Of a stretch of 10,089 bases of DNA, positions 1 through 6,397 are shown piece after piece. Source of the stretch: an uncultured Mediterranea sp. GTDB taxonomy: Bacteria > Bacteroidota > Bacteroidia > Bacteroidales > Bacteroidaceae. A program made the translations under genes and the position numbers. The stretch lies in contig CAMGAL010000050.1 of assembly GCA_946007445.1 (NCBI GenBank), positions 1 to 10,089 on the forward strand, read 5' to 3'. The notes below the pieces were generated by a model, which had not been told where the DNA came from, searched no databases, and worked only from the letters and a program-made list of their open reading frames with translations. Within the stretch, counting starts at the first letter, position 1. Each line of letters begins with the position of its first letter.

Positions 1-68
1 GAATGGGAGTCGGTGAGAGCGGAAGAATATGATTTTGATTTCTTGACATATCCTCATATAGAATGGAG

Positions 69-539
69 CTATTCCGACTTCAGCGTGATGCCGAAGTCGT
101 GCTTCACCTCGTCCATCACGAAAGTGCTTTCCAGCGAGCCCAGGCTGTCGATGGTGCCCAGTACGTTGAGCAGGAACTCTTGGTAGTACTTCATGTTGGG
201 GGCATGGATTTTCAGCAGGTAGTCGAAGCTGCCGGAGATGTTGTAGCACTCCGTCACCTCGGGTATGCTGCGGATGGTGCGGGCAAACTCTTCGGCAATG
301 TCGTGGTTGATGCGCTTGAGCTTCACGTTGCAGAACACCACGAAGCCTTGGTGTAGCTTCTCGGCATCGAGCACGGCCACATATTTCTTGATGTAGCCCT
401 CGCGTTCCAGCCGTTTCCACCGCTCGAAGACGGGGGTCGATGAGAGGCTGACCCGCGAGGCCAGTTCCTTGGTGGTGAGGCGGGCATTCTCCTGCAGGGT
501 GCGGAGTATCTGAAGGTCTACTTTGTCTAAACTGTCCAT
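69..539 (-). CDS. Lrp/AsnC family transcriptional regulator
   Basis: This 156-residue protein has the standard size and two-domain layout of Lrp/AsnC regulators, which bind DNA as dimers or octamers and sense amino acids. Residues about 5-60 form the winged helix-turn-helix: the opening LDKVDLQILRTLQENAR is a classic AsnC-type start and the recognition helix is around SLSSTPVFERWKRLEREGYI. Residues about 66-145 form the ligand-binding RAM domain, with the typical GSFDYLLKI strand at 103-111. The ATG at 539 is right at the start of the conserved N-terminus. It is transcribed away from metY, and the shared intergenic region contains promoters for both. Regulation of metY and of itself is an inference from this arrangement; the ligand cannot be read from the sequence, but methionine or another amino acid is a reasonable guess. 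No clear terminator is seen in the 68 bp after its stop codon. Confidence 0.93.
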   Translation of the reverse strand: MDSLDKVDLQILRTLQENARLTTKELASRVSLSSTPVFERWKRLEREGYIKKYVAVLDAEKLHQGFVVFCNVKLKRINHDIAEEFARTIRSIPEVTECYNISGSFDYLLKIHAPNMKYYQEFLLNVLGTIDSLGSLESTFVMDEVKHDFGITLKSE

Positions 540-585
540 AATTGTAGATAGGATGAGCGTTGATAAATCGGTTCTTAGAAGATTT

Positions 586-622
586 TTCTGCCAAGGGAGG
601 CTTTCGAGGCTGGCCGGCAGAA
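586..622 (-). repeat. Inverted repeat in the lrp leader (possible RNA hairpin)
   Basis: TTCTGCC (586-592) and GGCAGAA (616-622) are perfect 7-base inverted repeats separated by 23 bases, and part of the spacer can pair further (GGC with GCC). If lrp starts near 637, the hairpin would lie in the first part of its roughly 100-base untranslated leader. It is not followed by a T-run on either strand in the downstream direction, so it is not a standard terminator. It could be an RNA structure, a protein site, or chance. Confidence 0.4.
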
Positions 623-643
623 TGTATGTTCTGTAATACGATG

Positions 644-651
644 CAAAATTA
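644..651 (-). promoter_or_regulatory. Putative lrp promoter, -7 element
   Basis: On the minus strand this reads TAATTTTG followed by C, matching the Bacteroidetes -7 consensus TAnnTTTG. The expected -33 position (about 670-674) reads TTC rather than TTG, so the match is incomplete. Transcription would begin near 637 and give a leader of about 100 bases before the ATG at 539. Confidence 0.5.
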
Positions 652-665
652 GTGATATTTTCCGT

Positions 666-694
666 ATTTCGAAGAAATCTTGTGGGAAATTTCC
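666..694. promoter_or_regulatory. Stacked inverted repeats between the divergent promoters (candidate operator)
   Basis: ATTTC-GAA-GAAAT (666-678) is a 5-base inverted repeat with a 3-base spacer. GGAAATTTCC (685-694) is a perfect 10-base palindrome. Both are built from the same GAAAT/ATTTC half-site. The first covers the expected -33 region of the lrp promoter and ends just before the metY -33; the second lies in the metY -33/-7 spacer. That placement is typical of a repressor site. The divergent Lrp protein is the obvious candidate binder, but this is inference. Confidence 0.45.
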
Positions 695-710
695 ATCAGC
701 TCTACCTTTG
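680..710 (+). promoter_or_regulatory. metY promoter (Bacteroidetes type, -33 and -7)
   Basis: TTG at 680-682 is followed after exactly 20 bases by TACCTTTG at 703-710, matching the Bacteroidetes housekeeping promoter (TTTG, 19-21 bases, TAnnTTTG). Transcription would begin near 716, leaving a leader of only about 43 bases, too short for a SAM riboswitch of the common classes. This also argues against using the in-frame TTG at 708 as a start codon. Confidence 0.75.
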
Positions 711-758
711 CAGCATCGAAATCAACAAGAATTGATCACTATAAAACAGAATAGCATT

Positions 759-2045
759 ATGGAAACGAACAAACTGCACTTCGAGACTCTGCAACTGCAC
801 GTAGGACAAGAACAACCCGATCCGGCCACCGATGCTCGTGCGGTGCCTATCTATCAGACCACTTCGTATGTATTCCGCAACTCGCAACATGCAGCCGACC
901 GTTTCGGCCTGCGCGATGCCGGCAACATCTACGGACGATTGACCAACTCCACCCAAGGCGTGTTCGAGCAGCGCGTGGCTGCCCTCGAAGGCGGTGTGGC
1001 CGGTTTGGCCGTGGCCAGTGGTGCCGCTGCCGTGACCTACGCCCTGCAGAATATCTTGCAGGTATGCGACCACCTTGCGGGGGCCGTCAACCTCACTCCC
1101 GGAGCGTTCAACCACATCACACACACGCTGGCCACACAGGGCATCACGAACACCATTGTCAACGTGAACGACCTGGCTGCCCTGGAAGCTGCCATCCAGC
1201 CCAATACGAAGGTGGTCTATGCCGAGACCTTCGGCAACCCCAACTCGGACGTGACAGACATTGAGGCCGTGGCCGAGGTGGCCCACCGCCACCACATCCC
1301 CCTCATCATCGACAATACGTTTGCCACTCCTTTCCTGCTGCGCCCCATCGAGCATGGAGCCGACGTGGTGGTGCACTCAGCCACGAAGTTCATCGGCGGA
1401 CACGGTTCATCGCTGGGCGGTGTCATTGTGGACGGCGGTACATTTGATTGGAAAGCCAATGCCGACAAGTTCCCCTCGCTGGCCAAGCCCGACCCCTCGT
1501 ATCACGGTGCCATCTTTGCCGATGTGGCCGGTCCGGCTGCCTTCGTGACACGCATCCGTGCGGTCATCCTGCGCGACACGGGTGCCACCATCTCGCCCTT
1601 CAACGCCTTCATCCTGCTGCAGGGTCTGGAGACCCTCTCGCTGCGCGTGGAGCGCCATGTGGCCAATGCGCTGAAGGTGGTGGAATTCCTGGAGAAGCAT
1701 CCGAAGGTGGTGAAGGTCAACCACCCGTCGCTCCCCAGCCATCCCGACCATGCGCTCTACCAGCGCTACTTCCCGCAGGGAGCCGGCAGCATCTTCACCT
1801 TCGAGATCAAGGGCGGGCAAGAGGAGGCCTGGCGCTTCATCGACCGTCTGCAGATCTTCTCCCTGCTGGCCAACGTGGCCGATGTGAAGAGCCTCGTCAT
1901 CCACCCCTACACCACGACACACTCTCAGATGAGTCCTGAGGAGCTGGCTGCCCAGCACATCACTCCCTCTACGGTGCGTCTCTCCATCGGTACGGAGCAT
2001 ATTGACGACATCTTGGCCGACCTGGCCCAGGCGTTGGAGGCGTGA
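759..2045 (+). CDS. metY: O-acetylhomoserine sulfhydrylase-type PLP enzyme (Cys/Met metabolism family)
   Basis: This 428-residue protein belongs to the Cys/Met metabolism PLP-dependent family and resembles the MetY (O-acetylhomoserine aminocarboxypropyltransferase) branch, which makes homocysteine or methionine from O-acetylhomoserine and sulfide or methanethiol in the cytoplasm. Visible features are RAVPIYQTTSYVFR near the N-terminus, the phosphate-binding YGR at 58-60, the PLP-pyridine Asp185 in PLIIDNTF, the Schiff-base Lys210 in HSATKFIGGHG, and the C-terminal VRLSIGTEH with Arg407. The ATG at 759 gives the family length and fits the promoter; an in-frame TTG at 708 lies within the -7 box and was rejected. 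An oddity is residues 101-118: where homologues have a Tyr-Gly-Gly loop whose Tyr stacks on PLP, this protein has NLTPGAFN, so the tyrosine is missing. The fold is certain; the exact reaction is less so because of that change. It probably forms a transcription unit with mnmA. Confidence 0.88.
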   Translation: METNKLHFETLQLHVGQEQPDPATDARAVPIYQTTSYVFRNSQHAADRFGLRDAGNIYGRLTNSTQGVFEQRVAALEGGVAGLAVASGAAAVTYALQNILQVCDHLAGAVNLTPGAFNHITHTLATQGITNTIVNVNDLAALEAAIQPNTKVVYAETFGNPNSDVTDIEAVAEVAHRHHIPLIIDNTFATPFLLRPIEHGADVVVHSATKFIGGHGSSLGGVIVDGGTFDWKANADKFPSLAKPDPSYHGAIFADVAGPAAFVTRIRAVILRDTGATISPFNAFILLQGLETLSLRVERHVANALKVVEFLEKHPKVVKVNHPSLPSHPDHALYQRYFPQGAGSIFTFEIKGGQEEAWRFIDRLQIFSLLANVADVKSLVIHPYTTTHSQMSPEELAAQHITPSTVRLSIGTEHIDDILADLAQALEA

Positions 2046-2064
2046 GGAAATAAAAAAATAAACA

Positions 2065-3147
2065 ATGTCCATAGCTGTATTGCTTTCAGGAGGCGTAGAT
2101 AGCTCTGTCGTGGTGCACTTGCTCCACGAACAGGGCTATCGTCCATCCTTATTCTATATACGCATCGGCAAGAGTGACGATGCCGACTTCCCCGACTGCT
2201 CGATGGAGGAGGACATCGAGATGTGCCGTGCCGTGGCTCACCGCTACGCACTGCCCCTGGAGATTGTCGATCTGCATCGCGAGTATTGGGAGCAGGTGGC
2301 TGCCTATGCCATCGACAAGGTACGCCAAGGACTCACCCCCAATCCCGATGTGATGTGCAACCGCCTCATCAAGTTCGGCTGCTTCGAGGAGCGGGTGGGG
2401 CACCACTTCGACCTCACCGCCACCGGCCACTATGCCACCACCCGTCGCGACGAGCAGGGGCGCACCTGGCTGGGCACTGCTGTCGATCCGGTGAAAGACC
2501 AGACCGACTTCTTGGCCCAGATTGACAACCTGCAGCTCTCGCACCTCTCGTTTCCGTTGGGCGAGTTGCCCAAGAGCGAGGTGCGCCGCATAGCCCGCGA
2601 GGCCGCCCTCCCCACCGCTACCCGCCGCGACAGCCAGGGCATCTGCTTCCTGGGCAAGGTGAGCTACAACGACTTTGTGCGCCGCTACCTGGGCGAACGT
2701 CCCGGCCCCATTGTGGAGTGGGAAACAGGGCGCATCATCGGCCGTCACCGGGGCTACTGGTTCCACACCATCGGCCAGCGCAAGGGGTTGGGACTGAGTG
2801 GAGGCCCCTGGTTTGTGGTCGGCAAGGATGTGCAGCAGGACATCGTCTATGTGTCCCACGGCTACGACACGTTGATGCAGTACGGACACGACCTATGGAT
2901 GCCTCGTTTCCACTTCATCACGGCCAACCCCTGGCCGGCAGGGGGAGCGGTGGAGGTGACCTTCAAGGTGCGCCACACGCCGGAGTTTCTGCCTGCCACC
3001 CTCACGCCCAATGCCGCTACGGGAGGCTATCGGCTGCACTCCCCCGAGCCGATACAGGGCATTGCCCCCGGACAATTCTGCGTCATTTACGACCGGGAGG
3101 CAAAAATCTGTGTCGGTAGCGGTGAGATTTGTGCCGAAAAGCCGTAA
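2065..3147 (+). CDS. mnmA: tRNA-specific 2-thiouridylase, MnmA family
   Basis: This 360-residue protein has the full MnmA layout. MnmA adenylates U34 of certain tRNAs and inserts sulfur to make 2-thiouridine, using a persulfide relayed from a cysteine desulfurase. The ATP-binding PP-loop SGGVDSS is at residues 8-14. The catalytic cysteines are Cys98 in NPDVMCN and Cys194 in DSQGICFLG, both in the expected contexts. GHYA (121-124), VKDQTDFL and [14 protein letters not shown] (231-244) are further family signatures, followed by the C-terminal beta domain ending near GQFCVIYD. The start is 19 bases after the metY stop, in an A-rich stretch, so the two are probably co-transcribed. Bacteroides genomes are known to carry more than one mnmA copy; the short acidic insert around [10 protein letters not shown] and the change of the usual KDQSYFL to KDQTDFL suggest a diverged paralogue, but which copy this is cannot be decided here. 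Confidence 0.93.
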   Translation: MSIAVLLSGGVDSSVVVHLLHEQGYRPSLFYIRIGKSDDADFPDCSMEEDIEMCRAVAHRYALPLEIVDLHREYWEQVAAYAIDKVRQGLTPNPDVMCNRLIKFGCFEERVGHHFDLTATGHYATTRRDEQGRTWLGTAVDPVKDQTDFLAQIDNLQLSHLSFPLGELPKSEVRRIAREAALPTATRRDSQGICFLGKVSYNDFVRRYLGERPGPIVEWETGRIIGRHRGYWFHTIGQRKGLGLSGGPWFVVGKDVQQDIVYVSHGYDTLMQYGHDLWMPRFHFITANPWPAGGAVEVTFKVRHTPEFLPATLTPNAATGGYRLHSPEPIQGIAPGQFCVIYDREAKICVGSGEICAEKP

Positions 3148-3152
3148 CTTTG
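3145..3152 (+). promoter_or_regulatory. Putative -7 element for the LuxR-type regulator, overlapping the mnmA stop
   Basis: TAACTTTG, followed by CGGC, matches TAnnTTTG and resembles the other -7 boxes here. Its TAA is also the stop codon of mnmA. No TTG lies at the expected -33 position (about 3122-3126). A start of transcription 5-8 bases downstream would fall almost on the GTG start at 3157, so any transcript from it would be leaderless or nearly so. Confidence 0.45.
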
Positions 3153-3156
3153 CGGC

Positions 3157-3732
3157 GTGAAACCTCAGATAGCCATCATAGAACCCAATACACTGGCCTC
3201 CATGGGCTTGCAGCGACTGTTGGAAACCCTCCTTCCGACCGTCATCGTGCGCAGTTTCCGCTCGTTCGGACAGCTGGTGGCCGACACCCCCGATATGTAT
3301 GCCCACTACTTTGTGGCGGCTCAGGTCTACTTCGAGCACACAGCCTTCTTCCTCGAGCGCCGCCACAAGAGCATCGTCTTGGCCTGTGGCGAGGGGTTGC
3401 CTCAACTGGCCGGACTCCTGACGCTCAATATCCAGCAAGAAGAGCCCCAGTTGGTGAAGTCCATCCTCCGCCTCCATCAGCACGGCCACCCCCAGCACGC
3501 CATGTCCCCCACGACGAACAACAGCCACACCCTTTCGCCCCGCGAGATAGAGGTGCTGCAGCTGCTGGTGCGCGGTCTTATTAACAAGGAGATAGCCGAC
3601 CGTCTTCACATCAGTCTGACCACCGTCATCAGCCACCGCAAGAACATCAGCGAGAAGTTAGGCATCAAGTCCCTCTCCGGTCTGACCGTTTACGCCGTGA
3701 TGCGCGGCTACGTGGAGGCCGACAGCCTGTAA
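3157..3732 (+). CDS. NarL/LuxR-type transcriptional regulator with degenerate receiver domain
   Basis: The 191-residue protein has a C-terminal LuxR/NarL helix-turn-helix at about 126-187 (LSPREIEVLQLLVRGLINKEIADRLHIS and SHRKNISEKLGIKS regions are seen). Residues 1-115 look like a response-regulator receiver: KPQIAIIEPNTLASMGLQRLL matches the first strand and helix. The phosphorylation site is not conserved: the usual strand-3 Asp region reads HYFVAAQVYF, the acidic pair after strand 1 is reduced to Glu-Pro, and no strand-5 Lys is evident. It is therefore probably not controlled by ordinary phosphotransfer. No histidine kinase gene is adjacent. The GTG at 3157 was chosen because the next in-frame ATG (3205) would remove the first beta strand. 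It lies 9 bases after mnmA and 73 bases before the TonB-dependent receptor, its most likely target (inference). Confidence 0.87.
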   Translation: MKPQIAIIEPNTLASMGLQRLLETLLPTVIVRSFRSFGQLVADTPDMYAHYFVAAQVYFEHTAFFLERRHKSIVLACGEGLPQLAGLLTLNIQQEEPQLVKSILRLHQHGHPQHAMSPTTNNSHTLSPREIEVLQLLVRGLINKEIADRLHISLTTVISHRKNISEKLGIKSLSGLTVYAVMRGYVEADSL

Positions 3733-3742
3733 CGCTTCAAAT

Positions 3743-3758
3743 TCCTCATAAATGAGGA
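3743..3758. repeat. Inverted repeat upstream of the TonB receptor (candidate operator)
   Basis: TCCTCAT-AA-ATGAGGA is a perfect 7-2-7 palindrome located just upstream of the expected -33 position of the receptor promoter and 10 bases after the regulator stop codon. There is no T-run after it, so it is a poor terminator. A binding site for the regulator encoded immediately upstream is a reasonable inference. Confidence 0.5.
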
Positions 3759-3759
3759 T

Positions 3760-3780
3760 GGCAGGAGTGCGCCGCCTGCC
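3760..3780. repeat. GC-rich inverted repeat between -33 and -7 of the receptor promoter
   Basis: GGCAGG (3760-3765) and CCTGCC (3775-3780) are perfect inverted repeats with a 9-base spacer. They abut the -7 element at 3782 and occupy the promoter spacer. It may be a second operator half, or a hairpin in any read-through transcript from the regulator gene. Confidence 0.4.
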
Positions 3781-3781
3781 C

Positions 3782-3789
3782 TATCTTTG
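3782..3789 (+). promoter_or_regulatory. Putative promoter of the TonB receptor, -7 element
   Basis: TATCTTTG followed by CAGC matches the Bacteroidetes -7 consensus and is nearly identical to the metY box. No TTG is seen 19-21 bases upstream (positions about 3759-3763 read GGATGGCAGG across the region), which may mean the promoter is weak and needs an activator. Confidence 0.6.
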
Positions 3790-3805
3790 CAGCCGAAAAA
3801 TCATC

Positions 3806-6274
3806 ATGACTGCATACCATTCCATGAACAGACAGAAACTCCTCTTGCTGGCCTTGATAGGCTGGCTGACGGCTGGAGCACTCCACGCCGAAGAACTCGA
3901 CACCCTGAGGGTGAGAGACATTGACGAAGTGACCGTGGTGGCTACGCCCAAGGAGACCCGCCGCTGGCGCCAGCAGCCTGCGTCGGTGACCCTCCTCTCG
4001 CAGCAGGCCATGCAGGCCGCGCATGTGGGAGGCTTGAAGGACATCAGTGCTACGGCTCCCGGCATCTTCATCCCCGACTATGGCTCGCGCCTCACCTCGG
4101 CCGTCTATATCCGTGGCATCGGCTCGCGCATCAATACCCCTTCCGTGGGTCTCTATGTGGACAATGTGCCCTACATCCATCAGGCAGCCTTCGACTTCAG
4201 CTTTGCCGACGTGGAGCGTATCGACATCCTGCGTGGCCCGCAGAGCACCCTCTATGGCCGCAACGCCATGGGCGGACTGCTGAAGGTACATACCAAGTCG
4301 CCCTTCGACTATCAGGGCACCGACATCCGTCTGGGGGCTGCTACACGCGGCAGCTACCAAGGCTCGCTGACCCACTACCACCGGGTATCCGACCGCTTCG
4401 CTTTCTCGGCCGGCGGCTTCTATGCCAACGAGCAGGGCATCTTCCGCAACCGGGCCCTCAACGGTCGGCGCATCGACCATAGCCAGAACGGCGGCGGTCG
4501 TCTGCGAGGCATTTGGCGGATGGCCGACGACTGGAAGGCCGACCTCAACGTCAGCTATGAGTATAGCGACGAGGGGGGCTATCCCTACCAGTTCCTGGGC
4601 AAGGCGGATGGAACTCCCGTCAGCGGCGACCTTTCGGCCTACATCGGACAGATAGGCTATAACCGCGAGAGCGGCTATCGTCGCAGTATGTTCAATACGG
4701 CCCTCACCCTGGAGCATCAGGCCCGAAACTTCATCTTCAGTGCCGTGACGGGCTATCAGGGACTCTCCGACCGCATGATGCTCGACCAAGACTTCACTCC
4801 CCAAGACATCTATACCCTGCAGCAGAAGCAGCAGCTCCACACCTTCAGCGAAGAGCTGGTCTTGAAGTCGCTTCCCCAGCGCCGCTGGCAATGGACCACC
4901 GGTCTCTTCGGCTTCCTGCAGAACCTGCACACCCAGGCTCCCGTCACCTTCCGTCGGGATGGCATGACCATGCTCAACCGTATGCTGGGCGGCGTCATTC
5001 CCTCGAAGATTGAGGTGCAGATGGGCGAACATATGGGCATGAACATCTTGCCCTCGCTCAACCTTACCTCAGAGGAGCTGCTGATTTCCGGACATTTCAG
5101 CACTCCCCAGGCCAATGCGGCCCTCTTCCTTCAGAGCACGCTGAACGATCTATTTGCCATCCGTGGCCTTTCGCTCACCGCCGGCTTGCGCCTCGACTAC
5201 GAGAAGATGAGCCTGCGCTACCATTCCGGCACCACGCTGGGTTATCAGGTAGGCATCCAGGGACAGATGGTGGCCGGCGGACACGCCCTTCCGGCCATGA
5301 CACTGATGCCTACGACCGACCTGGCCGACACCTCCCTGGAGGCCGGCCGCCGCAGCAAGGACGACCTGCAGCTGTCGCCCCGGGGGGCGCTGCAGTACGA
5401 CCTGCCTCAGGGACGCGGCAACATCTATGCCTCGGTCAGCAAGGGTTACCGCTCGGGTGGCTACAACATACAGATGTTCAGCGAACTGCTGCAGACCTCG
5501 CTGCGCAACGACATGATGCGCCAGACGCGCGATGCCATCCTCGATGCCACGCCGCAGAACGTGCGTCCCCTGATGGAGCCGTATCTGCCTCAGGGCGGCG
5601 TGACCCCCGATGCGGCCCAGAGCGTGGAGTATAAGCCCGAACAGGCCTGGAACTACGAGGTGGGCACCCACCTCAATCTCTTCGACCGCCAGCTGACACT
5701 CGACGCCTCGCTCTTCTTGATGGAGACCAAGAACCAGCAGATCAGTGGCTTTGTGGATAGCGGACTGGGACGCATCACCACCAATGCCGGACGGAGCCGC
5801 TCCCTCGGTGGCGAGGCCACACTGACGGCTGCCCTCACCTCAGCCCTCACGCTGAATGCCGCCTATGGCTATACCTACGCCACCTTCCGCCACTACCTGA
5901 CGGGCAACGGCGAGGATGCCCAGGACTATCGCGGGAACTACGTGCCCTTCGTGCCCAAGCATACCCTGAGTGCCGGAGCCCAATACACCGTGCAGATGCC
6001 TCGTGCCTCTTGGTGCGACCGCCTCGTGCTGAGTGCCCACTACCGTGCTGCAGGCCGCATCTACTGGACGGAAGAGAACCTGGCCAGTCAGGCCTTCTAT
6101 GGCACCCTCGATGGCCGCTTGGCCCTGCATAAGGGACGCGGACAGATAGCCTTGTGGGTGCGCAATGCCCTCAACCGCGACTACACGGCTTTCTACTTCG
6201 AGAGCATGGGCAACGCTTTCCGCCAAGCCTCACGTCCCGTGCAGGCCGGTGTCGAGGTGCGCTGCTGCTTCTGA
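3806..6274 (+). CDS. TonB-dependent outer-membrane receptor (iron-complex/siderophore-type)
   Basis: With the start at 3806 this is an 822-residue TonB-dependent receptor, which imports a scarce ligand across the outer membrane using energy from TonB-ExbBD. A signal peptide (hydrophobic KLLLLALIGWLTAGALHA, cleavage after about residue 28) is followed by a TonB-box-like DEVTVVATP at 40-48. The plug domain runs to about 165, with YIRGIGS, VGLYVDNVPY, RIDILRGPQSTLYGRNAMGG. The rest is the 22-strand barrel, ending in phenylalanine as outer-membrane barrels do, though the last residues are the unusual Cys-Cys-Phe. There is no N-terminal carboxypeptidase-like extension and no SusD partner nearby, so it is not a SusC glycan importer. 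The ligand is not evident. The ATG at 3806 follows an A-rich stretch; the ATG at 3824, just before the signal peptide, is an alternative (816 residues). An ATG at 3752 precedes the promoter and was rejected. Confidence 0.93.
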   Translation: MTAYHSMNRQKLLLLALIGWLTAGALHAEELDTLRVRDIDEVTVVATPKETRRWRQQPASVTLLSQQAMQAAHVGGLKDISATAPGIFIPDYGSRLTSAVYIRGIGSRINTPSVGLYVDNVPYIHQAAFDFSFADVERIDILRGPQSTLYGRNAMGGLLKVHTKSPFDYQGTDIRLGAATRGSYQGSLTHYHRVSDRFAFSAGGFYANEQGIFRNRALNGRRIDHSQNGGGRLRGIWRMADDWKADLNVSYEYSDEGGYPYQFLGKADGTPVSGDLSAYIGQIGYNRESGYRRSMFNTALTLEHQARNFIFSAVTGYQGLSDRMMLDQDFTPQDIYTLQQKQQLHTFSEELVLKSLPQRRWQWTTGLFGFLQNLHTQAPVTFRRDGMTMLNRMLGGVIPSKIEVQMGEHMGMNILPSLNLTSEELLISGHFSTPQANAALFLQSTLNDLFAIRGLSLTAGLRLDYEKMSLRYHSGTTLGYQVGIQGQMVAGGHALPAMTLMPTTDLADTSLEAGRRSKDDLQLSPRGALQYDLPQGRGNIYASVSKGYRSGGYNIQMFSELLQTSLRNDMMRQTRDAILDATPQNVRPLMEPYLPQGGVTPDAAQSVEYKPEQAWNYEVGTHLNLFDRQLTLDASLFLMETKNQQISGFVDSGLGRITTNAGRSRSLGGEATLTAALTSALTLNAAYGYTYATFRHYLTGNGEDAQDYRGNYVPFVPKHTLSAGAQYTVQMPRASWCDRLVLSAHYRAAGRIYWTEENLASQAFYGTLDGRLALHKGRGQIALWVRNALNRDYTAFYFESMGNAFRQASRPVQAGVEVRCCF

Positions 6275-6326
6275 AACCAGATTGAAACGATTCATCCCCT
6301 TTCCTCCGTTTTTTTCATCGGAAATA

Positions 6327-6358
6327 GGCAGGCTGCCGGTGCAGTCTGCCCGTTTTTT
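6327..6358 (+). terminator. Intrinsic (rho-independent) terminator after the TonB receptor
   Basis: GGCAGGCTGC (6327-6336) pairs with GCAGTCTGCC (6341-6350) in a 10-base stem with one G-U wobble and a CGGT loop, followed by CG and six T residues (6353-6358). It lies 52 bases after the receptor stop codon and ends two bases before the next promoter element. This is the clearest terminator in the window. Confidence 0.88.
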
Positions 6359-6360
6359 CT

Positions 6361-6368
6361 TATTTTTG
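6361..6368 (+). promoter_or_regulatory. Putative promoter of the Ntn hydrolase gene, -7 element
   Basis: TATTTTTG followed by CC matches TAnnTTTG. It lies 2 bases after the terminator T-run, so its -33 region falls inside the terminator stem, where no TTG is seen. Transcription would begin near 6375, about 23 bases before the ATG at 6398. Confidence 0.5.
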
Positions 6369-6397
6369 CCGGAGCTTATGATATAACTCTTTCGAAG

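Noticed and set aside
1..68. Possible gene end or terminator at the left edge
   Set aside because: The 68 bases hold no coding signal I can support and no T-run hairpin; only a short ATAT-CCTC-ATAT repeat is seen.
708..758. Earlier TTG start for metY
   Set aside because: It lies inside the -7 promoter box, so the codon would be upstream of the transcription start; homologues begin at the ATG at 759 (METNKLHFETLQLHVGQ).
711..758. SAM riboswitch before metY
   Set aside because: The leader is only about 43 bases and holds at most a 5-bp hairpin (ATCAA/TTGAT, 721-736), which is too little for such an aptamer.
3752..3805. Earlier ATG start for the TonB receptor
   Set aside because: It falls within the upstream inverted repeat and before the -7 box at 3782, and adds residues ahead of the signal peptide.
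3746..5032. Long 428-residue open frame antisense to the TonB receptor
   Set aside because: The receptor in the opposite strand is unmistakable; the antisense product shows no family motifs.
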